From: Gammaproteobacteria bacterium | GTDB taxonomy: Bacteria > Pseudomonadota > Gammaproteobacteria > Chromatiales > Chromatiaceae | NCBI GenBank assembly: GCA_013041975.1 | Contig: JABDQZ010000176.1 | Span: 1-18,791 of the forward strand | Direction of reading: 5' to 3' | DNA length: 18,791 nt | In this document: positions 8,109-14,883 of the stretch, one piece after another | Position numbering within the stretch: position 1 is the stretch's first letter | Layout of the letters: every line of letters begins with the position of its first letter | The notes under the pieces: generated by a model | Seen by the model: only the letters and a program-made list of their open reading frames with translations | What the model was told of the DNA's origin: nothing | Databases searched by the model: none | Made by a program: the position numbers and the translations under genes

Positions 8109-9455
8109 TCAGGGTTGCAGGCCCAGTTTCTTTTCAAGGTAATGGATGTTTACACCACCTTCCATGAATGCAGGGTCTATGACCAGTTCTAACTGCAGGG
8201 GGATGTTGGTGTGAATGCCGGCAATGACCATTTCTGAAAGTGCCGTATGCATACGTTTCAGTGCCGATTCGCGTGTCTCGCCATGCGCAATGACTTTTCC
8301 GATCATAGAGTCATAATAGGGTGGGACTTCGTAGCCTGTATAAATGTGGCTATCAAAGCGAATACCCGGGCCGCCGGCAACATGTAATTTGGTGATTTTT
8401 CCCGGGCTGGGCATAAAGTTCTCGGGATTCTCGGCATTAAGCCTGCATTCCACCGCATGGCCGTTAATTTTTATATCTTCCTGTTTTATTGAGAGCGGTT
8501 CGCCTGCTGCAATAAGCAGTTGCTGCTTAACAATATCGACACCGGTAATCATTTCGGTGACCGGGTGTTCGACCTGTACACGGGTATTCATTTCAATGAA
8601 ATAGAATTCACCATTTTCGTACAGAAACTCGAATGTGCCGGCTCCTCTGTAGCTGATCTGGCGACAGGCTTGTGCGCATCGGCCGCCAATTTTTTCACGT
8701 AGTTCCGGTGTTATGCCCGGGGCTGGAGCTTCTTCAATCACTTTCTGATGACGGCGCTGCATTGAGCAATCACGTTCGGCCAGATGAACTGCGTTGCCAT
8801 GGGTATCAGACAATATCTGGATTTCCACATGGCGTGGGTTTTCCAGGAACTTTTCCATGTACACGGTATCGTTACCAAACGCCGTGGCTGCCTCGGTTTT
8901 GGTTAATGTGATGGCACTATGCAGGTGCGCTTCGGTGTGAACGACACGCATACCACGGCCACCGCCACCGCCGGCCGCCTTAATGATGACCGGGTAGCCA
9001 ATATCCCGCGCGATTTTCATTGTGCGTTCAATATCGTCTGTCAGCGGCCCATCAGAGCCGGGAACTGTGGGAACGCCCGCGGCTTTCATTGCTTCAATCG
9101 CTGTGATTTTGTCTCCCATCTGGCGAATGGTTTCCGGTTGAGGGCCAATAAAAATAAAGCCACTTTTTTCTACACGTTCAGCAAAGTCGGCATTTTCAGA
9201 AAGAAAGCCGTATCCGGGATGGATGGCGACCGAGTCGGTGACTTCAGCGGCACTGATAATAGCCGGTACATTCAGGTAGCTGTCAGCTGACGGCGCCGGG
9301 CCGATACAGACCGATTCATCAGCAAAGCGCACGTGTTTCAGACATTTGTCTGCTTCTGAATGGACCGCAACGGTTTTTATGCCCAGTTCGCGGCAGGCAC
9401 GCAGGATACGCAGGGCAATTTCCCCGCGATTGGCGATAACGATTTTATCAAGCAT
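8109..9455 (-). CDS. accC: Acetyl-CoA carboxylase, biotin carboxylase subunit
   Basis: The 448-aa protein is one residue shorter than E. coli AccC and aligns with it almost position for position. It carboxylates biotin on AccB using ATP and bicarbonate, the first half-reaction of malonyl-CoA synthesis. Visible landmarks are IANRGEIA at the N-terminus, ATP-contacting K116 and K159, the flexible glycine-rich loop GGGGGRGM (162-169) and H209. Catalytic K238, metal ligands E276 and E288, and N290 and R292 in EMNTRVQVEH are also present. All the residues I can check are intact. It begins 11 nt after accB, forming the usual accBC pair. The AccA/AccD carboxyltransferase genes are not in the window. 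Confidence 0.98.
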   Translation of the reverse strand: MLDKIVIANRGEIALRILRACRELGIKTVAVHSEADKCLKHVRFADESVCIGPAPSADSYLNVPAIISAAEVTDSVAIHPGYGFLSENADFAERVEKSGFIFIGPQPETIRQMGDKITAIEAMKAAGVPTVPGSDGPLTDDIERTMKIARDIGYPVIIKAAGGGGGRGMRVVHTEAHLHSAITLTKTEAATAFGNDTVYMEKFLENPRHVEIQILSDTHGNAVHLAERDCSMQRRHQKVIEEAPAPGITPELREKIGGRCAQACRQISYRGAGTFEFLYENGEFYFIEMNTRVQVEHPVTEMITGVDIVKQQLLIAAGEPLSIKQEDIKINGHAVECRLNAENPENFMPSPGKITKLHVAGGPGIRFDSHIYTGYEVPPYYDSMIGKVIAHGETRESALKRMHTALSEMVIAGIHTNIPLQLELVIDPAFMEGGVNIHYLEKKLGLQP

Positions 9456-9466
9456 GTCGTTGACCC

Positions 9467-9913
9467 TTATTCAATAACAAATAATGGCTGGTTGTATTCA
9501 ACAGGCTCGCCGTTCTCGACCAGAATCTGGGTCACAGTACCTGAGGCGTCGGATTCAATCTGGTTAAGGATTTTCATCGCTTCGATAATACACAGGGTTT
9601 GACCCGAGCTGATGCTGTGGCCGACTTCTACGAATGGCTTGGTGCCGGGAGAGGCAGAACGATAGAAAGTGCCCACCATGGGAGAATGTATGACGTGTCC
9701 CGGGAATTGTTCAGGTTCACTGGCTGGAACGATTTCGGCGGACGCAGCGGCTGCTGCTGGAGCGGCAACAGCTGCAGGTGCGGCAAGCGTCACAGGAGCG
9801 GCTGAGCTGAGACGGCTCAGACGCACTGATTCTTCACCTTCATTGATTTCGATTTCAGTAATGTCCGAATCTTCAATCAGTTCAATCAGTTTCTTAATTT
9901 TACGAATATCCAT
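9467..9913 (-). CDS. accB: Acetyl-CoA carboxylase, biotin carboxyl carrier protein
   Basis: This 148-aa BCCP has the standard layout. A short N-terminal part (1-35) is followed by a flexible Ala/Pro-rich linker (about 36-63). The C-terminal biotinyl domain (about 72-148) contains the thumb segment SPMVGTFYRSASPG (77-90) and the biotinylation motif EAMKI, with acceptor lysine K114. It carries carboxybiotin between AccC and the AccAD carboxyltransferase. It lies 19 nt after aroQ and 11 nt before accC, so the three are almost certainly one transcript. In E. coli AccB represses its own operon. Whether that applies here cannot be seen. Confidence 0.98.
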   Translation of the reverse strand: MDIRKIKKLIELIEDSDITEIEINEGEESVRLSRLSSAAPVTLAAPAAVAAPAAAAASAEIVPASEPEQFPGHVIHSPMVGTFYRSASPGTKPFVEVGHSISSGQTLCIIEAMKILNQIESDASGTVTQILVENGEPVEYNQPLFVIE

Positions 9914-9932
9914 GAGCGGGTAACCTTAGATT

Positions 9933-10379
9933 CTATGTTTTGTTGATAAGGCGGCTTATTGCGGCCTGTAAAGCCAGTTCGTAGCCCAGCGGGCCGAGTC
10001 CGGCGATAATTCCAACAGCGATGTCTGAAAACCAGGACTGTTGGCGGAATTCTTCTCGTGCGTGAGTGTTGGATAAGTGCAATTCGATAAACGGAATTTC
10101 AACTCCCAGCAAGGCATCTCTAATAGCGACGCTGGTGTGAGTAAAGGCGGCCGGGTTGATAATGATGAATTCAACCTGATTGGCTTTAGCGTCGTGAATC
10201 AGCCCGATAAGTTCGTGTTCTGCGTTACTTTGATGAAATTCCAGCGAAATACCAGCCTGTTCAGCGTGGTTGTGTAGTTTTTTTTCAATATCGGTCAGTG
10301 TTTCACTGCCGTAGATATGAGGCTCACGGGTACCAAGGAGATTAAGATTGGGGCCATTGAGTACCAGGATTTGCGCCAT
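9933..10379 (-). CDS. aroQ: Type II 3-dehydroquinate dehydratase
   Basis: The 148-aa protein matches the small dodecameric type II enzyme that dehydrates 3-dehydroquinate to 3-dehydroshikimate in the shikimate pathway. Signature residues are visible: NGPNLNLLGTREP (8-20), catalytic Y23, N75 in IINPAAFTHTS with H81, and catalytic H101 in ELHLSN. The frame extends upstream to 10508, but those 43 residues are not family-like. The MAQILVLNGPN start at 10379 gives the usual N-terminus. I see no strong ribosome binding site. It is the first gene of an aroQ-accB-accC-prmA run, with a candidate promoter 40 nt upstream. Confidence 0.97.
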   Translation of the reverse strand: MAQILVLNGPNLNLLGTREPHIYGSETLTDIEKKLHNHAEQAGISLEFHQSNAEHELIGLIHDAKANQVEFIIINPAAFTHTSVAIRDALLGVEIPFIELHLSNTHAREEFRQQSWFSDIAVGIIAGLGPLGYELALQAAISRLINKT

Positions 10380-10418
10380 AGTGTAGGAACAGTCATTATT
10401 ATGAGTAAATAATAGCTT

Positions 10419-10446
10419 ATTGTAGGAAATTGGCGGCAAATGTCTA
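10419..10446 (-). promoter_or_regulatory. Candidate sigma-70 promoter for aroQ-accBC
   Basis: On the minus strand TAGACA (10441-10446) and TACAAT (10419-10424) are separated by 16 bases. Each differs from consensus at one position. The -10 lies 40 nt upstream of the aroQ ATG, in the 139-nt gap after the tlpA-like gene. This is the only long gap before accB, so it is the likeliest start of the aroQ-accB-accC transcript. Confidence 0.6.
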
Positions 10447-10518
10447 CAATTTGCAGTAAAAAAGTCACAAATTAATGGAAATAGTATTTTTTGGGGCAGG
10501 CCCGGCAAAAAAGAATGG

Positions 10519-11061
10519 TTATAGCAGGGCTTTTATTTGTTCAATCAGCTCAGCTTTCTTGACTTCGCCTGTCTGCTGATAGATGAGCTTGCCGCCTTGG
10601 TCAAAAATAGCGGTGAAAGGCAGGCCACTGAAACGGTTACCCAGTTGACGTGAAATTTCAATGGCACTCATGTCGCCGAGCAGTGTAGGGTAATTGATGC
10701 CGTACGTATCAGCAAAATCCTCTACTGGTCCCTTGTCGTCAATGGCGATTCCAACGAACTGAACCTGTTGGGGATAGCGGGACTGAACTTCAATGAAGGC
10801 TGGCGTTTCCTTGCGGCACGGAGGGCACCAGCTTGCCCAGAAATTGAGCACGACGATCTTGTCGCCCCATTCCTGGCTGGAGCGGCTGTTGCCCTGTAAA
10901 TCCGGATAGGAAAAATCAGGAAGTCGATCCAGTTTTTCGGGTTTAGCGGCAATTTCCTCGGCAGTTGGAACTGTTGCCGAGTCCTTCTTATAAAGACTGT
11001 AGCCGAGTCCGAGTCCGACACCCAGGGCTGCGATGATGATAATCAGATGGACGGGACTCAT
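10519..11061 (-). CDS. TlpA-like membrane-anchored thioredoxin
   Basis: The 180-aa protein begins with an uncleaved-looking membrane anchor (about 5-23), followed by a thioredoxin-fold domain on the periplasmic side. The active site is WCPPC (78-82, C79/C82) in NFWASWCPPCRKE, as in TlpA/ResA/CcmG relatives, and the cis-proline is P148 in FSGLP. Such proteins keep periplasmic cysteines reduced, for example during cytochrome c maturation, and need electrons from DsbD or CcdA. The ATG overlaps the dsbD stop in an ATGA, which strongly suggests that its partner is the DsbD encoded just upstream. A specific client cannot be assigned, because no ccm genes are visible. Confidence 0.9.
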   Translation of the reverse strand: MSPVHLIIIIAALGVGLGLGYSLYKKDSATVPTAEEIAAKPEKLDRLPDFSYPDLQGNSRSSQEWGDKIVVLNFWASWCPPCRKETPAFIEVQSRYPQQVQFVGIAIDDKGPVEDFADTYGINYPTLLGDMSAIEISRQLGNRFSGLPFTAIFDQGGKLIYQQTGEVKKAELIEQIKALL

Positions 11062-13475
11062 TTAAGCGCAGTCTTTGTCTTTGCAACAAAATCTTCTAGC
11101 GTTACATCGCCGACGATTTTATGTTGTCTGAGTTCGTTGCCGTTTTTATCCCAGAACACGATCACGGGTGGCGCGATGACCCCAAAGCGTTTCATGATGG
11201 CTTTGGCTTCATCGCTTCCGGCATCCGTTACGTCAGCTTGCAGCAATACGGCATCACCCATGGCTGTCTGGGCATTCGGTGCAGGGAATATTTCTTTTTC
11301 CAGAGTTTTGCAGTAGACACACCAGTCGGCGTAGAAATCCAGTATAACTGGCTTGCCAGCAGCTTTTGCCTGGGAAAGTTCGTTATCGAGTTCTGCCATC
11401 GTGGTGAGGCGTTTGAAATGGCGAACATTGGCATTCGCATGGTCTGCAGTTCCACCGCCTATCGACAGGCCTCGTAATGGCTGACGAACATCTTTGCCAT
11501 CAGCTGCCGCGCCAATCAGCATCATTGCACCGTAGACCAGCAGGATCACACCAAGACCTTTCCAGAGCTTTTTCCAGCCACTGGCTTCGACGGGCAGTTG
11601 TTGTAAAGCGCCCATGTAGATAGCCGAAACGATAAGCAGGCTACCCCATAGCAGCAGGATAATGGTTTCAGGCAGGATGCGTTCCAGGAAGTAGATGGCC
11701 AGGCCCAGCATGCTGACGCCAAAAACCGCTTTGACGGCATCCATCCAGCCTCCGGCGCGTGGCAGCAGTTTACCGGCTGATGCGCCAATCAGTATCAGCG
11801 GGACACCCATACCCATGCTCATCGCAAACAGGGCCAGACCTCCAAGAACCGGATCATTGGTCTGTCCAATATACAGCAGTGCGCCAGCCAATGGCGGTGC
11901 AACACAGGGGCCGACGATCAGGGCTGACAGTAATCCCATGATGGCTACGCCAATGGTACTGCCGCCAGATTGCTTATTACTGATTTCAGTAAGTTTGCTT
12001 TGCACACTGCTGGGCAGTTGCAGTTCATAAAAACCGAACATGGAAAGTGCCAGCAAAACGAAAATGGCAGCGAAAATGGCGATTACCCAGGGGATTTGCA
12101 GCAGTATTTGCAGATTTTCTCCGGACATCGCCGCAAACACACCAGCGGCAGTATAAGTGACAGCCATGGCTAAAACGTACACAACAGACAAGTAGGTGGC
12201 TTTGCCCGTGGTGATGTTTTCACCCTGGCCACTGATGATGCCGGAGAGAATCGGGATCATCGGGAATACGCAAGGTGTAAAGGCCAGGCCAAGACCTATC
12301 AGGAAGAAGATGCCAACAACAGCAAATGTGCTGTTGTCCCGGATCATGCTGGCGATCTTGTCTTCTTCTGAAGCGAGTGCGATGTTGTCTGCGCTATCAG
12401 CAGCTGCAGATACTGGTGCAGGACTGGGTGCTGCATTATCGGCCGCAGCTTTGGCATCGTCTGCATTGCCCAGTGAAACATTGCCATCACCTTTGGCTGG
12501 GAATGAAAGCGGAATGACAGAATTAACTGGAGGGTAGCAGATGCCGCGCTCGGCACAGCCCTGGTAGCTGATGGTCAGTTCTGCATTTCCGGCTTTACTG
12601 GCAGTATGGGTAAAAGGCACATCGATAAACAATTTGTCCTTGTAAATTTTGATATCGCCAATAGAGCCATCCGGGCGTACGCCGTCTTTTTTAACCTTGG
12701 GCTCAGGCAGGTCATAACTTGCGATATCGAGTCCCGGGTCACCTTTTAGTGTGAGTTTGATTTTATCGTTATATAAATAAGTGCCTTCAGCAATTTTCCA
12801 GTTGAGGGCCAGTTTGCCATCCGTTGTTATATCATGAGAAAGAATATAGGCCTCTTCGGGACTGAGTATGCCGTCTTCTTCATCTTCAAGGCCGAAGCTG
12901 TCACCAAAGCTTTCAAGGGCATCGAGCGGATTGTTTTCCGGAGTATTATTGCTGCTCCCGGATTCACTGCCTATAGAGGCAATCTCTTCAATGCTGGAAG
13001 GGTCAACCGGAGCGGGCGAGTCTGCCACATCTGACATGGCAACCAGCAGGGTTTGGGTTTGTGGCGGATAGCAAACGCCTATATCAGCACAGCCTTGTGA
13101 CCTGGCTTCAAGCGTAATGATGTCGGGTATTTTTTCATCCTTGATAACCGGAATATCAACTATGACTTCACCGCGATAGATTTCGATTTCGCCAAAAAAC
13201 TCATCATTAATCTCTTCGCCTTTCGGGAAATCCGGTGCCATCAGGGTGATTTCACTGGCATCGGTATCGAATTTGATTTTGCTTTGATACAGATAATAAC
13301 CATCGGCGATGCGCCATTTGACCTGGATTTTATCGGCAGCTTCTCCATTGGCAGAAATTCTGAAAGCCTGTTCCGGCGAAAGCAGTTCCTGATCATCAGC
13401 GGCCTGCGTGTTTGAAAGAGCGAAGAAGCTCAGCAGAAGCAGCAAGCTGTTTAGGTAACGGGTTATTTTGTGCAT
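11058..13475 (-). CDS. dsbD: Thiol:disulfide interchange protein DsbD with two N-terminal alpha domains
   Basis: DsbD carries electrons from cytoplasmic thioredoxin across the inner membrane to periplasmic thiol proteins. The protein is 805 aa, much longer than E. coli DsbD (about 565). A signal peptide (about 1-25, ending NTQA) is followed by alpha domain 1 (about 27-147; redox pair C129/C135 in GCADIGVCYPP). An acidic Ser-rich linker leads to alpha domain 2 (about 200-326; C307/C313 in GCAERGICYPP). An Ala-rich linker precedes the eight-helix beta domain (about 380-655) with C402 in FTPCVFPM and C524 in VGPCVAPP. The C-terminal thioredoxin-like gamma domain has WCVYC (C719/C722). The extra length is a duplicated alpha domain, and all eight redox cysteines are present. 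The start overlaps cutA by 13 nt and the stop overlaps the tlpA-like gene by 4 nt. Confidence 0.96.
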   Translation of the reverse strand: MHKITRYLNSLLLLLSFFALSNTQAADDQELLSPEQAFRISANGEAADKIQVKWRIADGYYLYQSKIKFDTDASEITLMAPDFPKGEEINDEFFGEIEIYRGEVIVDIPVIKDEKIPDIITLEARSQGCADIGVCYPPQTQTLLVAMSDVADSPAPVDPSSIEEIASIGSESGSSNNTPENNPLDALESFGDSFGLEDEEDGILSPEEAYILSHDITTDGKLALNWKIAEGTYLYNDKIKLTLKGDPGLDIASYDLPEPKVKKDGVRPDGSIGDIKIYKDKLFIDVPFTHTASKAGNAELTISYQGCAERGICYPPVNSVIPLSFPAKGDGNVSLGNADDAKAAADNAAPSPAPVSAAADSADNIALASEEDKIASMIRDNSTFAVVGIFFLIGLGLAFTPCVFPMIPILSGIISGQGENITTGKATYLSVVYVLAMAVTYTAAGVFAAMSGENLQILLQIPWVIAIFAAIFVLLALSMFGFYELQLPSSVQSKLTEISNKQSGGSTIGVAIMGLLSALIVGPCVAPPLAGALLYIGQTNDPVLGGLALFAMSMGMGVPLILIGASAGKLLPRAGGWMDAVKAVFGVSMLGLAIYFLERILPETIILLLWGSLLIVSAIYMGALQQLPVEASGWKKLWKGLGVILLVYGAMMLIGAAADGKDVRQPLRGLSIGGGTADHANANVRHFKRLTTMAELDNELSQAKAAGKPVILDFYADWCVYCKTLEKEIFPAPNAQTAMGDAVLLQADVTDAGSDEAKAIMKRFGVIAPPVIVFWDKNGNELRQHKIVGDVTLEDFVAKTKTALK

Positions 13476-13777
13476 TCTTTTATCCAGTCGAGGTAATCAG
13501 GTAATCCTTTGCTAACAGGGACAGCAATCAGTTCCGGTAGTTCGTATGAGTGTTCTTCAATCACGAGCCTTTGTATAGCGTCAAAGCGTTCTTCTGTCGA
13601 TTTGATTAATAACAAGACCTCGTTATTTTCTTCTATCTTTCCTTCCCATTCATATATAGAGGTGATTCCAGGTACCTGATTGATGCAGGCAGCCATGTGT
13701 TGACTGATCAGCAGCCTTGAAATTTTCCTGGCAGTCTCAATATCAGGACAGGTGCAATATATGATTACGGGTGTCAT
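13463..13777 (-). CDS. cutA: Divalent-cation tolerance protein CutA
   Basis: The 104-aa protein is a CutA1-family member: a small, very stable trimer with a ferredoxin-like fold, historically linked to copper tolerance but of uncertain molecular role. Conserved segments are ACINQVPGITSIYEWEGKIEE (30-50), LLLIKST (55-61) and the C-terminal EEHSYELPELIAVPV (74-88, with H76), which carries the family His. The ATG at 13777 gives the usual N-terminus (MTPVIIYCTCPD). The 3' end overlaps the dsbD start by 13 nt. E. coli also has cutA directly upstream of dsbD. No clear ribosome binding site precedes the start. Confidence 0.95.
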   Translation of the reverse strand: MTPVIIYCTCPDIETARKISRLLISQHMAACINQVPGITSIYEWEGKIEENNEVLLLIKSTEERFDAIQRLVIEEHSYELPELIAVPVSKGLPDYLDWIKECTK

Positions 13778-13786
13778 AGTTCGGGA

Positions 13787-13814
13787 ATTCTAGCGGATAT
13801 CATTAAACTGTCTA
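13787..13814 (-). promoter_or_regulatory. Candidate cutA-dsbD promoter, near-leaderless
   Basis: On the minus strand TAGACA (13809-13814) and TAGAAT (13787-13792) have a 16-base spacer and one mismatch each to the sigma-70 consensus. The -10 is only 9 nt upstream of the cutA ATG, so a transcript from it would start about 2-4 nt before the start codon. That agrees with the lack of a visible ribosome binding site. Confidence 0.45.
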
Positions 13815-13821
13815 TTAATGA
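13800..13821. repeat. Operator-like inverted repeat in the cutA-fxsA divergent region
   Basis: TCATTAA (13800-13806) and TTAATGA (13815-13821) are perfect 7-base inverted arms separated by 8 bases. The centre contains the candidate -35 hexamer of the cutA promoter (13809-13814). This geometry suits a dimeric regulator that blocks or contacts RNA polymerase, but the regulator is unknown. AT-rich DNA can give such a repeat by chance. Confidence 0.4.
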
Positions 13822-13924
13822 AAACGATTATTTTTTCTGTCGGTTTTGTGGTTTATACCGATATCGGCCGCTATTACTCGTCATTTATAGTTAAAACCGT
13901 ATTATTCTCAAAATTGGTTATTAC

Positions 13925-14386
13925 ATGATTTTTCTGGTTATCTTCGTCGTCGTTCCGTTAATCGAACTGTATTTCATGCTGGAGGTGGGTGAAGTTTTCG
14001 GTGCGTTTAATACCGTTTTCCTCGTTGTATTAACGGCTGTTATTGGTGGTGTCATGGTGCGACAGCAGGGATTCTCAACCATGATGAGAATGCGTGAAAC
14101 TGCTGCAAAAGGCGAAACCCCCGCACTGGAAATGATTGAAAGCGGCGTCTTGCTGTTGTGTGGCGTCATGTTGCTACTACCGGGTTTTATCACCGATACG
14201 CTGGGTTTCCTGTTGCTGATTCCACCTTTAAGAAAGGCTTTTGTGCTTTGGGGATTGAAGCGGGGTAATTTCATTCGGCAAACGCACCCCGGAACTCATG
14301 ATGCCCAGCATTGGCATTCTGACGCCAGTTCTTCGGAAAACAGTCATCGCGTGATTGAAGCCGATGACTGGAAAAAAGAGGATTGA
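13925..14386 (+). CDS. fxsA: FxsA family membrane protein
   Basis: The 153-aa protein has the FxsA pattern: hydrophobic helices at about 1-19, 26-45 and 73-99, the conserved VRQQGF (45-50) and GETPALEMIESG (63-74), and LLLLPGFITDTLGFLLLIPP (82-101). A hydrophilic tail rich in His and acidic residues follows (121-153, five histidines). In E. coli, overproduced FxsA relieves exclusion of phage T7 by the F plasmid. Its normal role is unknown. The gene is divergent from cutA and lies 151 nt upstream of groES, as in the E. coli fxsA-yjeH-groSL neighbourhood. I see no strong ribosome binding site or convincing promoter in front of it. Confidence 0.93.
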   Translation: MIFLVIFVVVPLIELYFMLEVGEVFGAFNTVFLVVLTAVIGGVMVRQQGFSTMMRMRETAAKGETPALEMIESGVLLLCGVMLLLPGFITDTLGFLLLIPPLRKAFVLWGLKRGNFIRQTHPGTHDAQHWHSDASSSENSHRVIEADDWKKED

Positions 14387-14409
14387 TCGGCCCATAAAAA
14401 ATACTTTTG

Positions 14410-14437
14410 TTGAAAAAACACTTGCCATCCCTACTAT
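14410..14437 (+). promoter_or_regulatory. Sigma-70-type promoter of groESL
   Basis: TTGAAA (14410-14415) and TACTAT (14432-14437) are separated by 16 bases. Transcription would start near 14444, inside the CIRCE element. I see no good sigma-32 pair here: a GTTGAAA is present, but no CCCCAT-type -10 lies at the right distance. Control by repressor release from a vegetative promoter is therefore more likely than sigma-32 control. Confidence 0.6.
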
Positions 14438-14463
14438 TAGCACTCACTTGGGTTGAGTGCTAG
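14437..14463 (+). promoter_or_regulatory. CIRCE element (HrcA operator) of groESL
   Basis: The left arm TTAGCACTC (14437-14445), a 9-base spacer and the right arm GAGTGCTAG (14455-14463) match the CIRCE consensus TTAGCACTC-N9-GAGTGCTAA with one mismatch, at the last base. The element overlaps the -10 end and the expected start point, so bound HrcA would block groESL initiation. Heat or misfolded protein that occupies GroEL would relieve it, because HrcA needs GroEL to stay active. hrcA itself is not in the window. Confidence 0.92.
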
Positions 14464-14537
14464 CAATCACGTCAGATCAGCTCAACAAAACTTTTAAATC
14501 AATAATCTAAAACTCAACGAATCAGGAGATTTGAAAA

Positions 14538-14825
14538 ATGAAAATTCGTCCTTTGCACGATCGTGTTGTCGTTCGTCGTATGGAAGAAGAGCGCACCAGT
14601 CCTGGTGGCATCGTTCTTCCGGATGCTGCCACTGAAAAACCATCACAGGGTGAAGTTATTGCCGTTGGAAATGGTAAAAAACTGGATAACGGTGAAACCG
14701 TTGCTCTGGATGTAAAAGTTGGCGACAAAGTGATTTTTGGCAAGTTTTCCGGTACTGAAGTCAAGATGGACGGCGAAGATGTGCTGGTGATGCGTGAAGA
14801 AGACATCATGGGCGTGATTGAGTAA
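14538..14825 (+). CDS. groES: Co-chaperonin GroES
   Basis: The 95-aa protein is standard GroES, the heptameric lid that closes the GroEL folding chamber. It begins MKIRPLHDRVVVRR, has the mobile loop at about 17-32 with the GroEL-contacting GGIVL (23-27), and ends EEDIMGVIE. A strong ribosome binding site (AGGAG at 14524-14528, nine bases before the ATG) fits high expression. It is followed by groEL after 58 nt. Confidence 0.99.
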   Translation: MKIRPLHDRVVVRRMEEERTSPGGIVLPDAATEKPSQGEVIAVGNGKKLDNGETVALDVKVGDKVIFGKFSGTEVKMDGEDVLVMREEDIMGVIE

Positions 14826-14883
14826 TCCAATCCTTGTCTTATCGAGCAAATTAATTATCAATTAAAGTTTTAGGAATAAAGAC

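Noticed and set aside
10380..10508. N-terminal extension of aroQ to 10508
   Set aside because: Type II dehydroquinases start just before the NGPNLNLLG motif. The extension also overlaps the best promoter candidate.
10484..10512. Possible terminator after the tlpA-like gene (T-run, GGGC/GCCC, A-run)
   Set aside because: The stem has a two-base loop or a bulge, and no U tail follows it on the minus strand, so it does not qualify as a rho-independent terminator.
14409..14431. Sigma-32 promoter upstream of groES
   Set aside because: GTTGAAA resembles a heat-shock -35, but no CCCCAT-type -10 lies at the proper spacing. The sigma-70 plus CIRCE reading explains the region better.
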